From positions 23,205,884 through 23,269,883 of the forward strand of contig CM030706.1 of NCBI GenBank assembly GCA_017979445.1: a stretch of 64,000 nucleotides of DNA. The letters are read 5' to 3'. Positions 47,461-59,899 of the stretch are shown here, one piece after another (the stretch's first letter is position 1; each line of letters begins with the position of its first letter). This DNA comes from Akebia trifoliata. Taxonomy: Eukaryota > Streptophyta > Magnoliopsida > Ranunculales > Lardizabalaceae. Position numbers and translations under genes: made by a program. Below the pieces are notes generated by a model. It had not been told where the DNA came from. It saw nothing but the letters and a program-made list of their open reading frames with translations, and ran no database searches.

Positions 47461-47900
47461 TTTTCCTTTAAAAAATCATGCTTGTTTATGTTGCTACATG
47501 ATTGCAGGGAAAAATCATGCGAAAGTTATTCAAGAAGTTGACCTTCATGTGAAATCAAATTCGACTCCGACAAAAGAAAAAGAAAATAAAGATGAAAAAA
47601 AGTAGGATCTCAAAACTTCAATTCGAAGTGAAATTAGAAGCAACAACAAAATGCATATTTCAATCAAGTTTTGAGAATCTTATCATCACGATCAAGGATA
47701 CATTGCCTCAACTTTGCATTTGATAACGCATCTTTGGGGGACATTTGTGGGCATCGAAATTTTGAGGAGGCCCTCATAGATTTTACTAATTATTTGAAAT
47801 TCCCTAAATCAAAAATGGACTCATGCATCCAAATAGTGCCCATTAATTAGGATAGGCCTCATATGATTTGGATTTAGGCTTTGCAGATAAAGCCCATGAT
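47241..47900. other. Intergenic DNA with an ATT microsatellite
   Basis: (tta)n of about 12 units at 47424-47459. No gene seen. It ends in CTAAT (47901-47905), the left duplication of the solo LTR that follows. Confidence 0.6.
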
Positions 47901-50900
47901 CTAATTGTGGCGCCCCACCGAACACTAACACAAATCCCAAAGTCAAATCTCAAGGTATTAGGTGGCATCTCGAAATTTTGACATGGCTCCCTCTGTTTAT
48001 GTTAGTGCTCCACGGTACTCAAAAACTTGATAAACCAAAATCCAAATAAATCATGCATAAAACATATGTCAAAAGTATACAAGGTGCAGAACATGGTAAA
48101 ATTACGAATGACAGAAAGGTAGACTAGAGTTGCGCAAAAGATAACAATATATAGGATTTCAAAAGTTTCTTCACTCTAACAGGGATCTAAGTTCTCAATC
48201 CAAAAATTACATATACTTCTTAGGACAAACATGCTCTTAGGGGAAGCAGTCCTAGTGCTCACCAGGTAGTGGACTCTGATCGTTGATCTGACCAACTAGA
48301 TACTCCTCGACTGATAGCTCAACACTCGCCTCACCAACTGCAGATTCTGTAACTAAAAAAATAGAAAGAAATTGTGAGTAACAATGTTTACTCAGTAGGT
48401 CCACAACCAATTCCTACTAATTACCTCACCTAACGTGATCAAATAATCATCTTGAATCATTTCAAAACATGTAAATTTTATAAATCAAACTACGATTAAC
48501 TGGTACATATAGCCAGGGATGAGCAACTAAACAGTTTAAAATTCCACATAGCATCAGTCATCCATACTCATTATACATTTTCATTCTTATGTAAATATGA
48601 TTGACAACATTAAAATAGTAGATATGCTTTTCAGTTTATAATTCGAAATATAACAATAAATACATATTACATAATGGTGGAGTATTGAAATTAGAGAGTT
48701 GGGATTCACAACTAGATCGCTCTCAGTCGGGACATGATGTTACAACATAAATCTGGCTTTTAATTATTGATTTTGTGGCTGATCGTTGCGCTTACCACAC
48801 GGGTAACCATTTATCCGGCTCAGGCGTGCCGTTTGACGTGATCGTAAGCAATGGATCTCTTTTCAATATGTCAGAACGTTCAACTACTCTAGATTATTAG
48901 TGATCACTGATCAATCATCTTCGTTTATGTCTATCAGGCGTGCATGTGATTCTCAAATTAAACAATTTCATTTATGTACGACCACCTTTACAATACACGT
49001 TCACTGGTAAAGATAGAAATGAATGGACCTAGATTCCATTTGTGACTCCAGTCTCATATGCGTCCCATACCACCCATGAGCTTGGTGATCCCTACCGTAC
49101 ATCCTAGGATAGTACACCACTCCGGTTGATATGACGCATTATTCCTTCAAGTATTCATAGATTCTTTAACAACTCACAAAATATCTACTTATATATATAT
49201 ATATTATTTTTCTTTAAAAACAAAAAAGAAACTAACAATACAAGGTTGAGAGTGGATATCCAGTTTCCTACCATGCAACTGTGACTACTCGGCCTAAAAT
49301 AAATAACAAAACTTGGAGCCTCTATGCCAACATAATTTAAATAAATATGCAACTCTTTCATTATCCCTGGATATCCCTTTATCAACCTACACATAACATA
49401 CAATGTAAAATGAAGACATCACCCCTTGGGTGTAATTCTGACATTTTACCGATTCATTATTTTTTCATTCTTTTGACATTTTTTACTCTTCATATTTTCA
49501 AACAAAACCTTTATTTTTCAAGTTTTCAAAATCACTTTAATCATTCAATCGAAAAACTATTAAATTTTTGTTAAAACGGGATTCCAATAGGTACGCGAAG
49601 ACAAATTGTCAAAATTGGGAAAGTTGGTAAAAATTTGGCTAAGTGTCGGAAACTAAAATTTTCAAAGTTCTCGAAATTAAAAACGGATTTTTGGAAATGG
49701 AAGCCTTAAACACGATATTCGGCACCATATAATTTTTATAGTATAATTTAAAGTAACGCGAAAAGTATTAATTTTTGAAAATTTGTCGAAGTCGTCGAAA
49801 TTTACGTTTTATTCTTGAAACTAAAATTCAAATTTTGATCTTTTAAGATTTTGATCTTAAAACCATTCTCATTGTTCCGAAATAGCGGTAAAACCTTAAT
49901 TTTCTTAAAGAACTTAAAGTAATTACTTAAATATTTTTAATGAAATGAAGGTTAAGAAAACATGTATAAGTCATGAGGAAGACAGCGCAAAAGTCAGAAG
50001 TAGTTTTGCTCAAAGATTTTTGTCGGTGGCAGAAGCATAGCTCTATCGATGGTACCGATATAATGGCCTATGACAAGTGGCGATGGAACCGCCAACTCCT
50101 GCTTACAGCACTAAACCATTTCACGAAATTTTGATTTTTCGATCCATTTTCGGGTTTTTCTTCTATTTTTTGAACCCTTCGACCCACCCACGAATTTGTT
50201 GTTAAAACTTGATAAAAACACATCAAATCTCTATTCCTAATATAAATTGAAAATCAAACAAAAGATTTCTACGATTTATAAACGCTACACATGTTCAATA
50301 AAGATTCCTAAATGCATATTTCGAAATCTAAGGTTACTACTAAGAATTGAAAGTCCCCTACTTGGTTTGTGATTGTCGAGGGTGATGAGCTAACACAAAG
50401 GTCCAAATGAGACTGTGAGGAACTTGAAATTTGACGAACTTGGTTGTCAATGGTCGGGTTGATGTCGAAATCCTCGGTAAAGATGTTCTTCTTCTTCCTA
50501 CGACTATGAATGACCTTTCCTCTAAATGAGTAAGAATCTGAGTGGACATGTTGTTTTTGGGTGAGGAACAAAGAGAGAGGAAATAAAATAAAGGTTGAAT
50601 GGGATAAGAAAATGGAGCTCGACAATACCGATGACTTTTCCTTTTTCTTTGAAAATCCACATGGACTTGATCGCGATGAATTTGGATGAGGTTGGGTTGA
50701 AACCTTAGAGTTGAGAAAAGTGTTGGTTTGGGTTCATTAGAAAAGAAAAATGATGAGATAAAAAGAAAGTTAACTTTATTTTATGTAAAACCCCAAATTT
50801 TCAATTCGTATATCGAGGAAAAATAAATAGTGGAATTTTAAAAAAAATCTTGAAAGTGGGACTTAGGGGTAAAACTTTAGGATGTTTCTAATCATTTTTA

Positions 50901-51513
50901 ATGAAATTTGACCTCACCATTGGATTCAAAATGATTGAAAAACATAGTTTAGCCTGTAAGCACGCTCAAGTGCGAGTCCGAATAGAAAAGTTACAAATCC
51001 TCGATTACCGAATCGGACCAAGCTAAAATAATGAATTTTTGTTAGAGCAAGAATTATTAAGATTTGATTACACCATTGGATTCCTAATGAAAAATTATTG
51101 AAGATGGACTATTTATTTATCATTTTTGGAGATCAGGAAGTCGAATTATCGTCAAAAACGAAAACGACATCAAGTTTAGGGGTCACCTCTGGCCAAAAAT
51201 GTAAATTTTTGTTAGAGACATAATTTATAAAAATTGACTATACCTTTAGATCTGGAACGAGAAATTAGGCGAAATAGAATATTCATTTGTCAGTTTTGGA
51301 GTTCGAATGGCCAAGTTATCGTCGATCAAAACAATAGACGAAATACCGAATTCGTCCCAAATTTTATATAAATAATATTTTAATTTTTTTTTATATCTCA
51401 TCTTCTCCAACCCGTCAAGTTACAGCCAACGAAACATTTTAACGAAAATTTTGTGTTTTCTTCAAAATTTCAACCTCAAATTCGTAGCGAACAGCTTATC
51501 GTCGACGATCGTC

Positions 51514-51870
51514 GCAGAAGATAAAAAGATCCGCAGCTGCGTTCTCTACAAAACCCACCCAACCTCTTTCCATTTCACTTTCTTTTTCATCCAATATCGT
51601 CAAAAATCAGCCGTATTTGGATACGGAAATTTCGAAACTTTGACCTCGGATTTCGTCCGTTTTTGGGTCAAACCGTCTTCCGACGCAGAAGGGAGACACG
51701 TTCACAGCCTCATTCTCTACATAACCCACCCAAATTCCTTCTGTTTTCTCGTCTTTTTCACCCCGTATAGTCAAAAATCAGCCGTATTTTTATACGGAGA
51801 TTTCGTAACTTCGACATCGATTTTCATCCATTTCGGGGTCAAACCGTCCTCCGCCGCAGAAGGGAGAAAG
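51514..51870 (+). repeat. 171-bp direct repeat in the inner LTR
   Basis: 'gcagaag' begins units at 51514, 51685 and (third, partial) 51856. Both full units contain 'gtcaaaaatcagccgtattt' and 'gggtcaaaccgtc'. The period is exactly 57 codons, so a 202-codon frame (51451-52059) stays open across it. That frame has no recognised domain and I do not call it a gene. Confidence 0.85.
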
Positions 51871-52673
51871 GACGACCACATCGAGATCTTCGAAACCACC
51901 AGGTTGATTTCAAAAATCAATCGCTTCGAAGTTCGATCTGTCTCGATTTCCGTGCCGATCGCCTCGATTTCCGCGCACGTGCTTCGATCATTTTGCCTAG
52001 AGATTGTAAGGAACTCTCAATTTCTATTAGTAATCATAGATTGTGAAAATTGCATTTAAGATTTTATTTGAAATTTTTTTATGTATTTCCAAAATATAGA
52101 ATTCTTTTGTTATTTCAAAAATTCACGCCAGAAATTGCATGTTTGATATGTTTAATTGTATTTTTAACAAATTATACGTGGGTAGGGTATTTTAATGGGT
52201 TATTTCCATAAATTGGGTCTTGTGCACTGCTCGGACCCCGTTTTGATATAAAATTTGTATTCTTTTTCAATATTATTGATAAAAATAAATTTTATAGTTG
52301 GAAAATGTGATTTAATATTCAAGGAACTCATATTGAGTTGATGAATATCAGAAAATGGATATTTTATTGAAGAGATTGAAAACTGTAAAAATCGAAAAAA
52401 GGGAAAAAGGGTATGAAACGGTAAAATGTCAAAGTCACACCCGAGGGGTGATGTCTACATTTTACGTTGTTATGTTGTGTGCAGGTTGGTGAACAGATAT
52501 CCAGGGATAATATTGTTGGTTGCATGTTTATTTAAATTTCTGTTAGCGCGAGGCGCTGTTTACGTTTCAGTTATATTATTTATTTTAGGCCGGGTGGCCA
52601 CACTTGCATGGTAGAAAACTGGATATCTATTCTCAACCTTGTATTATTAATTTCTCTTTTGTTTTCAAATGAA

Positions 52674-52674
<1 letters not shown>

Positions 52675-52753
<79 letters not shown>
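52675..52753. repeat. TA microsatellite
   Basis: About 75 bp of nearly pure (ta)n in the inner LTR. The outer LTR has a much shorter run at the matching place (about 49190-49203). Confidence 0.95.
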
Positions 52754-54459
52754 GTAACTATTTTGTGAGCTGTTAAAGAGTTTGTAAATGCCTGAAGGGA
52801 TAGTGCGTCATATCATCCGGAGTGGTGTACTATCCTGGGATGTACGGTAGGAACCACCAAGCTCATACGTGGTATGGGACGCGTATGAGAATGGAGTCAC
52901 AACTGGAATCCGGGATATTCCTCTCTATCTTTACCAATGAACTTGTAATGTAAAGGTGGTCGTATACGAATGGTTTGTATATTTGGGAATCACATGCATG
53001 CCTGATAGGCATAGACGAAAATGATTAGTCAGTGATCACTAACAATCTATAGTAGTCGAACATTCTGACACATCGAAAAAAGACCCATTGCTTACGGTCA
53101 CGTCAAACGGTCAGCCTGAGCCGGATAAATGGTCAACCAAGCGTGGTAAGTGCAGCGACCGGCCACAAAATCAGGAACTAAAAACCAGAGAAGAATTGTA
53201 ACATCATGTCCCGACTGGGAGCGATCCAGTCGTGAATCCCAACTCTCTAATTCCAATACTCCACCATTGTGTATTATGTATCTGTTGCTTATTTTGATAT
53301 ATAAAATGAAATCCATGTTTAATGTTTCTATTTGATCAATTCGATTGGTATAAAAAGAGAATATTATAGCGAGTAATGATGATCGATGTAATGTGAGTTT
53401 TAAAATGTTTAGTTGCTCATCCCTGGTTATATGTACCAGTTAATCGTAGTTTCTTCTTTAAAACTTTGCATATTTTAAAATGATTCAATATGTTTATTCG
53501 TTCATGTTAGGAGAGGTTATTGGCAGAAATTGTTTTGTTTCCTTACTAAGTAACCATTGTTACTCACCCTTTCCTTCTCCATTTTTTTTAGTCTCAGATC
53601 CGAAGCTTGGCGAGACAGGTATAGAGCACGAGTGAGAATCATCTGATCGATCAGATAGACAACCAGAGTTCGCCACCTGGTAAGTACTAGGGCTATACCC
53701 CCTAGTGGTGTCAGTTCCCCCAAGTAGTCTTATGAATTCTGTCTTGAGTGTTAGGATTTCTGTTAGGGTGAGAAATTTTGTATAATTCTGTATTCTGGTT
53801 ATTCTTCCGCACTTTGATCTTTCGTACGTTATTAGATGTATATAGGCTTCCGCTAGTATTATATTTTGTATATATATATATATATATGCAGGATTGTATG
53901 TCGTTTATCAGGTGCAGGTTGAATCGCCTTGGAATGCTAACATAAACAGAGGAGTCCATGCCGAAATTTCGATGTACCACCTAGTACCTCGAGTTTTGAC
54001 ATGGGGATTTGTGTTAGTGTTTGACGGGGCGCCACATTTTATAAAAGGTTGAGGGCACTTTTGACATTTTCCTCTCATTTTTATTTTCGATAGTAACCCG
54101 ACTATTCGGACTCAGAAAATGGTGAATGAAGATTCCATTTTGAATATTTTTCGTTGCGGACCTATTGGTGACGTCAAATTTTCCTGATTCTTGCTCTAAC
54201 GAAATTTCATTATTTTAGTTCTTACTCAACACGAAATTCGAGGATTTTTTAACTTTTTAATCCGAACTCGAATTCGAACTTGCTTACAGGTTTAAGTATA
54301 TATTTTGACCTTTTTAAATCCAATGAAGTTGATTTTTATTGAAAATGAACATAACAATATTCGAGTACTTTAATCTAAGTTTTCCTTTGGAAATTTTTCA
54401 CAATTTCATTATCAAGTTCCCTCGAGATACGAGTTAAAAACTTGGGGTATTACATTAAT

Positions 54460-55200
54460 AAATTCAAATGATCCACATTAAGTAGTGGGCCTTAAATCCA
54501 AATAAGTGAGTTTGACCCACCAACAATTCATAGAATCCTTAAAATTAGATATTGACAAACTAATCAAAGTTGTTTAAATCGGGGTATAATTGAAAAATTA
54601 AATGACACCAATTTATAAATACCAAAACCTCTTACACTTAGAGGGAAACGGGAATCATTTTCTCTCAAAAGATACAAGTTCTCCCTTTATAGAAGAAGAA
54701 ACTCTCTAGTCTTCATCCAGAGACAAAATAAAATTCTTCAAGAGACTTAGACTCCGATTAAGATAAAACCATTCTCTCAAAGTCAAGAAATCATTTTTAG
54801 CCGATCAAACGCTAAGCACGGAAAGAAGAAATCCACACAAAGACTTTACAGAAGATCAAGCACAACAAAGCAACCATCGAAATAACATTCTCAGTCGATC
54901 AAGCGCGAAGCACAAAGAAAAGAAATCAACACAAAGACTCTATAAAAAGCTCTATAGAAGATCAATCATAAAAAATAACTATCTACACACGAAAGTCAAC
55001 TTCTCAGCTAATTACTTGCAAAGTCCGAAGAAAAGAAAACTACACACATTGCCATATTTGTTTTTATACTTGACTATTAATTAGAGGAAAACATTGAGAT
55101 TTGTATATCTTTTTTTTATATATAAAAATCCAATATAAAATCATTTGGTATCTTATTTCACATATCTTAAGGTAGATTTGTGAAATTTGTTGTTGACAAT
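54460..55200. other. LTR-leader-like DNA, no gene seen
   Basis: A plus-strand TATA-like 'tttataaatacc' (54611) is followed by a purine-rich stretch with a diverged duplication ('cgatcaaacgctaagcacgg' near 54800 and 'cgatcaagcgcgaagcacaa' near 54896). This looks like the R/U5 part of an older LTR into which the solo LTR inserted. It is not provable here. Confidence 0.35.
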
Positions 55201-55300
55201 GCTACTGTACAATAGGTACATACCAGACAATTCTTTACATGGGGATTCCATGTGGAAAAATGCATTTGGTATCTACCTATTGAAATAGTGTAGATGAGTT
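55201..55300. repeat. Small imperfect inverted repeat
   Basis: 'ctactgtacaataggtac' at the left and the near-complement around 'taggtagataccaa' on the other strand at the right can fold into a hairpin of about 100 bp. Possibly a very short MITE. Confidence 0.45.
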
Positions 55301-55978
55301 CGGTACTGGCTTACTGGAAGTACTGAAAATTTTGAATTTTTTTTTTTTTAATGCAAATGATAAAGATAAAATCGATTTTTAACATAATTCATTTGTAAAA
55401 TGATTAAAAACAATTCCAAGAACTAAAAGATGATGAAAATAAATGATAAAACCTCATTTCCATCTATCAAAATGCTTAATTATACCAAATAATAGTTAAA
55501 AAATAGATTTTAATGAATAATATCCCTACAAATGGATCAAAACATGATCATTTGATGAATCTTTGAAGAAAAATCGATGGGTTATGTGGATTCGATTGAA
55601 TTTTAATAGGATTTTTTGATATGGATGTTTTAGTAGGATTTGATATGCTTCAAATTAATAAAAGAGAAAATTGCGTTTGTTCAGTGAGTGTGCAGTAAAA
55701 CATAATGAAACTTAAAAGAGTATTTGTGTACTTACACATTATTGACATTTAAGATTTAAGTGGGTGTGGTGTCCCATTTTTTTTAATATTTATTTATTGG
55801 ATATAGTCCGATAGCCAGCAAGATTTTGGGATCGAATTAATCAAACATTTCGGATCCGGGTTGGAAAAAAAAAACAGATCCGTTATTATTGGAAATATCT
55901 GCTGCAACTGAAACATCCACAAAAACAAGAAAATCAGCAGCAACCCTTGTAACTGCAGAACACTTCCAAAGGTCCCAA
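55301..55978. other. Upstream region of the CRS1-like gene
   Basis: AT-rich, with no other gene. A 'tatttatttattgg' stretch near 55787 could serve as core promoter. An in-frame ATG at 55889 lies 90 bp upstream of the chosen start. Confidence 0.4.
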
Positions 55979-56830
55979 ATGTCCACAGCTCTCTTCCTCT
56001 CCCCTCCATTTCCATCCTACATTACTCATCTCCCCAACAACTCAAATTCCAACATTCCCATCTCTTCCATTAATACCCTTTCCCCAAATCCTTTCAAAAA
56101 CCCTAGAAAACCACACACTTCTTTCAAACCTCTCAATGTTCTCCCATTCAAAGCTAACAACAACAACAACGACAATGAAATTCAATCCCCAAACTCTAAT
56201 TTTTCATTTCTATCAGAATCCTCATCTTGTACAGATGAAACCCTTAAAATGCCCACTGCTCCTTGGATGAAAGGTCCTCTCCTTCTTCCCTCAAGTGAAG
56301 TCTTAGACCTCTCGAGGATTAAAAAAACTAAGAACATCAGAAAAGTCGATTACGATGAGAAAATCGATCGAAATCTGAATGATAAAGTAAGTGGGGGAAG
56401 AGGGAAGCAAGCAATGCGAAAAATCGTGGAAAGCATTACTAAACTTCAAGAATTCCATAATTCCGAAGAAGCCCAAAATGAATCAGAAGAATTCGAATTC
56501 AGGGTTCCACTGGAACGGGTATGTGAAGATGTGGATTCGGAATTGGAAGCGAGAGTGCCATGGGCAGCGAGGGTGGAGAGGATTGTTTTTGGTAGAATGA
56601 AGAAGGAAAAAGTGGTGACTAAGGCAGAATTGAGTCTTCCTGAAACTGATCTCAGGAGGTTGAGGAGTGATGCGGCGAAGATGACACAATGGGTGAAGGT
56701 TAAGAAAGCAGGGGTGACTCAAGTTGTTGTTGACGAGATTAGAAAGGTTTGGAGGAAAAATGAGCTTGCCATGCTTAAATTCGATTTACCCTTGTGCCGT
56801 AATATGGACAGAGCACAAGAAATCATTGAG
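55979..56830 (+). CDS. CRS1: CRS1-like chloroplast group II intron splicing factor, exon 1
   Basis: Encodes residues 1-284 of a CRM-domain protein. CRS1 binds and promotes splicing of the chloroplast atpF group II intron in maize and Arabidopsis; that role is inferred for this copy. The first 45 residues ('MSTALFLSPPFPSYITHL') are Ser/Pro-rich and basic, like a transit peptide. Starting at 55979 fits this better than the in-frame ATG at 55889, which would add 30 residues. 'PTAPWMKGPLLL' (about 91-102) is a CRS1/CFM signature. CRM domain 1 begins near residue 216 ('LSLPETDLRRLRSDAAK') and carries 'KKAGVTQVVVDEIRKVWRKNE' before 'PLCRNMDRAQEIIE'. The exon ends in phase 0 at gag|GTCGGG. A related CFM protein is possible but less likely. 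Confidence 0.87.
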
Positions 56831-57002
56831 GTCGGGTACATTTGATTTTACCTGAATGAATTGTTTATTTCACTTTGCTTTGCATTTTGTTCATTTTGGT
56901 AGAGAGCTTGCATTGTACTGTGTGTAGTATTTTCTTAGCTCAATTGTATTCAGTCTTTAAAATGAAAACTAATATGGAGGATAAAAACTTGGAAAATGCT
57001 GA

Positions 57003-57150
57003 AGTAACATTGAAATTGACATCGTTTCAAACATTGCTGACGTGGATGTGTGTACATAACCATAAATGCTTTTCATCAAGATACGAGTGAGAAGCATCTG
57101 TGGTTCTGTGCCCACCAATGTGTGAAACGATGTCAATTTCAATGTTACTC
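57003..57150. repeat. Near-perfect 33-bp inverted repeat in intron 1
   Basis: The arms 57003-57035 and 57118-57150 share 'taacattgaaattgacatcg' and flank, with one mismatch, around an 82-bp loop. It could be a small foldback element or a structured RNA within the intron. Confidence 0.8.
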
Positions 57151-57682
57151 TAGCAAGACTCTAAAAACTTTATTTGCTCATCTGGATATTTAGAATTACA
57201 AAAGATGGGGAATCTAAGTTTCATTGCCACACATTAAACTAATAATTATTTATATTAAGTTTTGATATACAATGTAGCTTTAAATTTAACTAATTTTTAT
57301 CCTAGTTAAGATGGAATTTACGCCTGCTACAATAATTTCCGTTTTGATCGGTAATATTTCTACACTTCTGAGCTTTAGTTCTTTCAGAACATTAGTATGT
57401 ATTTTCGATTTCGCATACAAATTCTTCATATAATTAACAACATTTCCACATGATTATATTTTTTAAGCATTTTGAAAGATTTATTTCATCCATTTTTTCT
57501 TGTTATACACCCAAATTGGACAAGGAACTTATTCAATGGCTCCATTGTTACTTTCCATTAGTTCTATTTGATCACATATGTCCCTTTATTCCTTAAGTGT
57601 ATTTTGTTTTCTTTGGAGAATATAGTCCTTCAACAAGCGCTTACGTAGCATAACACCCTTGTTTTCCTAGAATAGTTGATCC

Positions 57683-58004
57683 TGTTAGAATTCTGGAGAA
57701 TTCTTTCTTTTTGTGCGACAGCTCCTAAGGCTGTTTCTATTATGTGCGACAGCCCTATGGGCCCTTTCTTTCATGTGCGGCAGCCCCATGGGCCCCCTTT
57801 TGCTATTGGCATATGTAATGGATTAATGGGGTGGGCTCCACGTATTTTTCTTATTATCACTTTTTAATATATTAGAGGAAGAGCCGAACCCTACTGTTTT
57901 TATTGTGTTTGGCTTTCTCTCTCTATCTCCAATCTTCTCCCTCTCCTCTATCTCTTTTCTTCTTCTTCTTTTTTATTTGCTCTAAACTGTTTTGATTCTC
58001 TACT
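57683..58004 (+). repeat. 5' LTR of the copia element
   Basis: 322 bp. It contains three imperfect copies of a unit around 'tgtgcgacagcc' and 'atgggccc', and ends in a pyrimidine-rich tract. The terminal CA is changed (ends 'ctctact'). Confidence 0.88.
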
Positions 58005-58016
58005 TGGTATCAAAGC
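58005..58016 (+). other. Primer binding site of the copia element
   Basis: tggtatcaaagc, one mismatch from the usual plant initiator tRNA-Met site. Confidence 0.85.
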
Positions 58017-58311
58017 AATATTTTTTTTCTTCTCTCCTATTTTTTGTGGGTTTAAAACCCTTATTTCTGCAGTTTTGTAGTGAAATGAACTTCGGTTCGT
58101 TGTGGTGGTGCTAGATAAACCCTAGATATGTATCTAGGGCGTGGTTGTGTGATTGTGGTTGGTTGTGAATGAGTTTTGGGGTTGCGTGGTGTTGTTTTTG
58201 AGACCTTTTCGAAGGTTTAATTGCGTTGGGTGGTGTTTAAGTTAGTTTCTTTTAGCCAAAATTAGATTTTTGATTTTTCCAAAATTGGAGTTTTTTCTTA
58301 TACCTTCTACC

Positions 58312-58735
58312 CATGGTTTTAAAGCTCGGTTTCGTGTCTCGTCTCGTCTCGTCCATGCCTAATATCGAGTTGACTCAGATGATGCTTCTCTTTTCGTTTG
58401 TGTCATCTCGTTTTGACATTGAGACGATAGTTTTTAACCAATTAAAAAATCTGATGAAGATATTAAGTTTTTCACCCCATTTAGACCCAAACCCTTTGTT
58501 CTTAGTTTCAACTTGGTTGAGAAGAGGAGCATAACTCAATTTGGGGGTGAAAATGATAAGGTTTCAATCATGAAAATTGGTAAAACTCGTTCGTCTGAGA
58601 TATCTCGAACAAGATTTCTATATCTCTTCCGAGATTCCGCAAAACCAAAAAACCTTGTTTGTTTGTCTCGTCCATGTCTGATGCCAAGACAACTTGGGTG
58701 ATACGTCTCAATTTCGGACAAGTTTTGAAATCATG
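58312..58735. mobile_element. Small TIR element nested in the copia leader
   Basis: The ends 'catggttttaaa' and the complement of 'ttttgaaatcatg' form imperfect inverted repeats. The flanking 'cttctacc' is duplicated exactly at 58304-58311 and 58736-58743; the match extends to a ninth C if the element is taken to start one base later. An 8-bp duplication with TIRs starting CA points to hAT; 9 bp would suggest Mutator-like. It has no transposase and contains several 'gtctcgtctcgtc' motifs. Confidence 0.78.
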
Positions 58736-58825
58736 CTTCTACCCTTGCTACCTCTCTCTTAGGTGTCTTTTACACCGGTTGTTGCCTCCCTCATTATGTA
58801 TTTGTTCCTCTTAGTGGTTGTTCAA

Positions 58826-59560
58826 ATGGATGAACGTAGTTCTTCAATTGATGATTCGATCAGGCAGATTACTTCAGTACGGTTGAATGGAAATAATTAT
58901 CATTCTTGGTCCCACGCTATAAAGGTGTTCTTACGAGCCAAGAAGAAAATGAAGTACCTTGTTGAAGATCTTCCTTCTGAGGATTCAAAGAATTATGAAG
59001 ATTGGTGAAGTGAAAATGCATTGGTTATGACTTGATTTTGGTTAAGGATGGAACCATCCGTGGCTTCTAATGTCGAACTCCTTGATACTCCAAAGAAGAT
59101 TTGAAGTTCTCTTGCTGATATTTACTCTCAAGAGAGTAATGTGACGAGTGTTCGAGTTGTTTGAGCGCATGTTCACTACCAAACAAAGTGATAAACCCCT
59201 GGATAAACATTACAGCGATGGTCCTCATGAGACTCCTCGTAATGGACGTGGCTGTACTCGCGGTGGTGGTCGTAGTGGTAATTGTGGTGGTCGTGGTGGA
59301 ACCCGTGGGGTTCGTGGTGGTACTGATAGGTCTAAATTGGAAATACAACTATTGTGATAAGACAGGGCATACTGAGGATTATTGTTGGGACAAATGGGAA
59401 CATCCTGACTATGCCCATAATGCATCTGTTGATGTCTTCCACATTTGTTACTCAATCATCTGCTTCCAAACCACTGATTACTGATTTTGAGTCATAGGAC
59501 AATCTTCTGCTCAACTTAGTTAGATCCTTTAGGAGTTTTCAGGTCTACATTCTTTTTCAT
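58826..59560 (+). pseudogene. Copia gag remnant
   Basis: From the Met at 58826 ('MDERSSSIDDS') it runs through 'ITSVRLNGNNYHSWSHAIKVFL', the N-terminal motif of plant copia Gag, and meets a stop at 59006. Later frames give a Gly/Arg-rich stretch (59240-59330) and a zinc-knuckle remnant, 'YNYCDKTGHTEDYC', in which the first cysteine of the usual CCHC is Tyr. At least two stops and a frameshift break it. Confidence 0.8.
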
Positions 59561-59899
59561 TTGCTCCCACAACAACTATGGTCAATACAGGTAATTCTGT
59601 TTGTGTAGTTGCTCAATCCCCATCATCTTCCCGAGTTATTGACTCTGGTATTAGTGCTTACATGTCTAGTACCTCCTCCATCTTTTCTAATTTTCATTCA
59701 TCTATATCTCATATTTTTAGTTAATGGTTCTTCTCGTCCTGTCCTTAATACTGGTGATCTTCATCCTGCCATTTCCATGACACTCACTTTTGACTTATTT
59801 GTTCCTGACTTTCCTTTTAATCTTCTATCTGTAAGTTAGTTAACAAAAGCACTAAACTATTCTGTAACATTTTCCACTACCTCTTGTGTTTTTCAGGAC

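Larger units (their letters stand above)
50784..54036 (+). mobile_element. Inner solo LTR (plus) of the same family
   Basis: Starts TGTAAAACCCCAAA, ends GGGGCGCCACA, 3253 bp, with perfect TTTTA duplications at 50779-50783 and 54037-54041. Its 3' 1.6 kb or more is the inverted complement of 47906-49500, which makes the region look like a giant palindrome. The first 50 bp match the outer LTR start at 54454. A plus-strand TATA-like stretch lies near 51363. The middle parts of the two LTRs are diverged. Confidence 0.9.
47906..54454 (-). mobile_element. Outer solo LTR (minus), interrupted by a second LTR
   Basis: Read on the minus strand it starts TGTAATACCCCAAG at 54454 and ends GGGGCGCCACA at 47906. 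It is interrupted at 54041/50784 by the inner LTR. Without the insert it is about 3.29 kb. Flanks CTAAT (47901-47905) and TTAAT (54455-54459) agree at four of five bases. The TGTAATACCCC start resembles large plant Ty3/gypsy LTRs of the Tekay/Del kind (from memory). No internal domain remains, so it arose by LTR-LTR recombination. Confidence 0.82.

Noticed and set aside
50308..50660. Overlapping 100-105-codon minus ORFs
   Set aside because: They are in the R/U5 part of the outer solo LTR; no domain.
47906..54036. Giant terminal-inverted-repeat (foldback or long-TIR MULE) transposon
   Set aside because: The outer flanks do not match each other at these ends, whereas the TTTTA and CTAAT/TTAAT duplications fit two nested LTRs.
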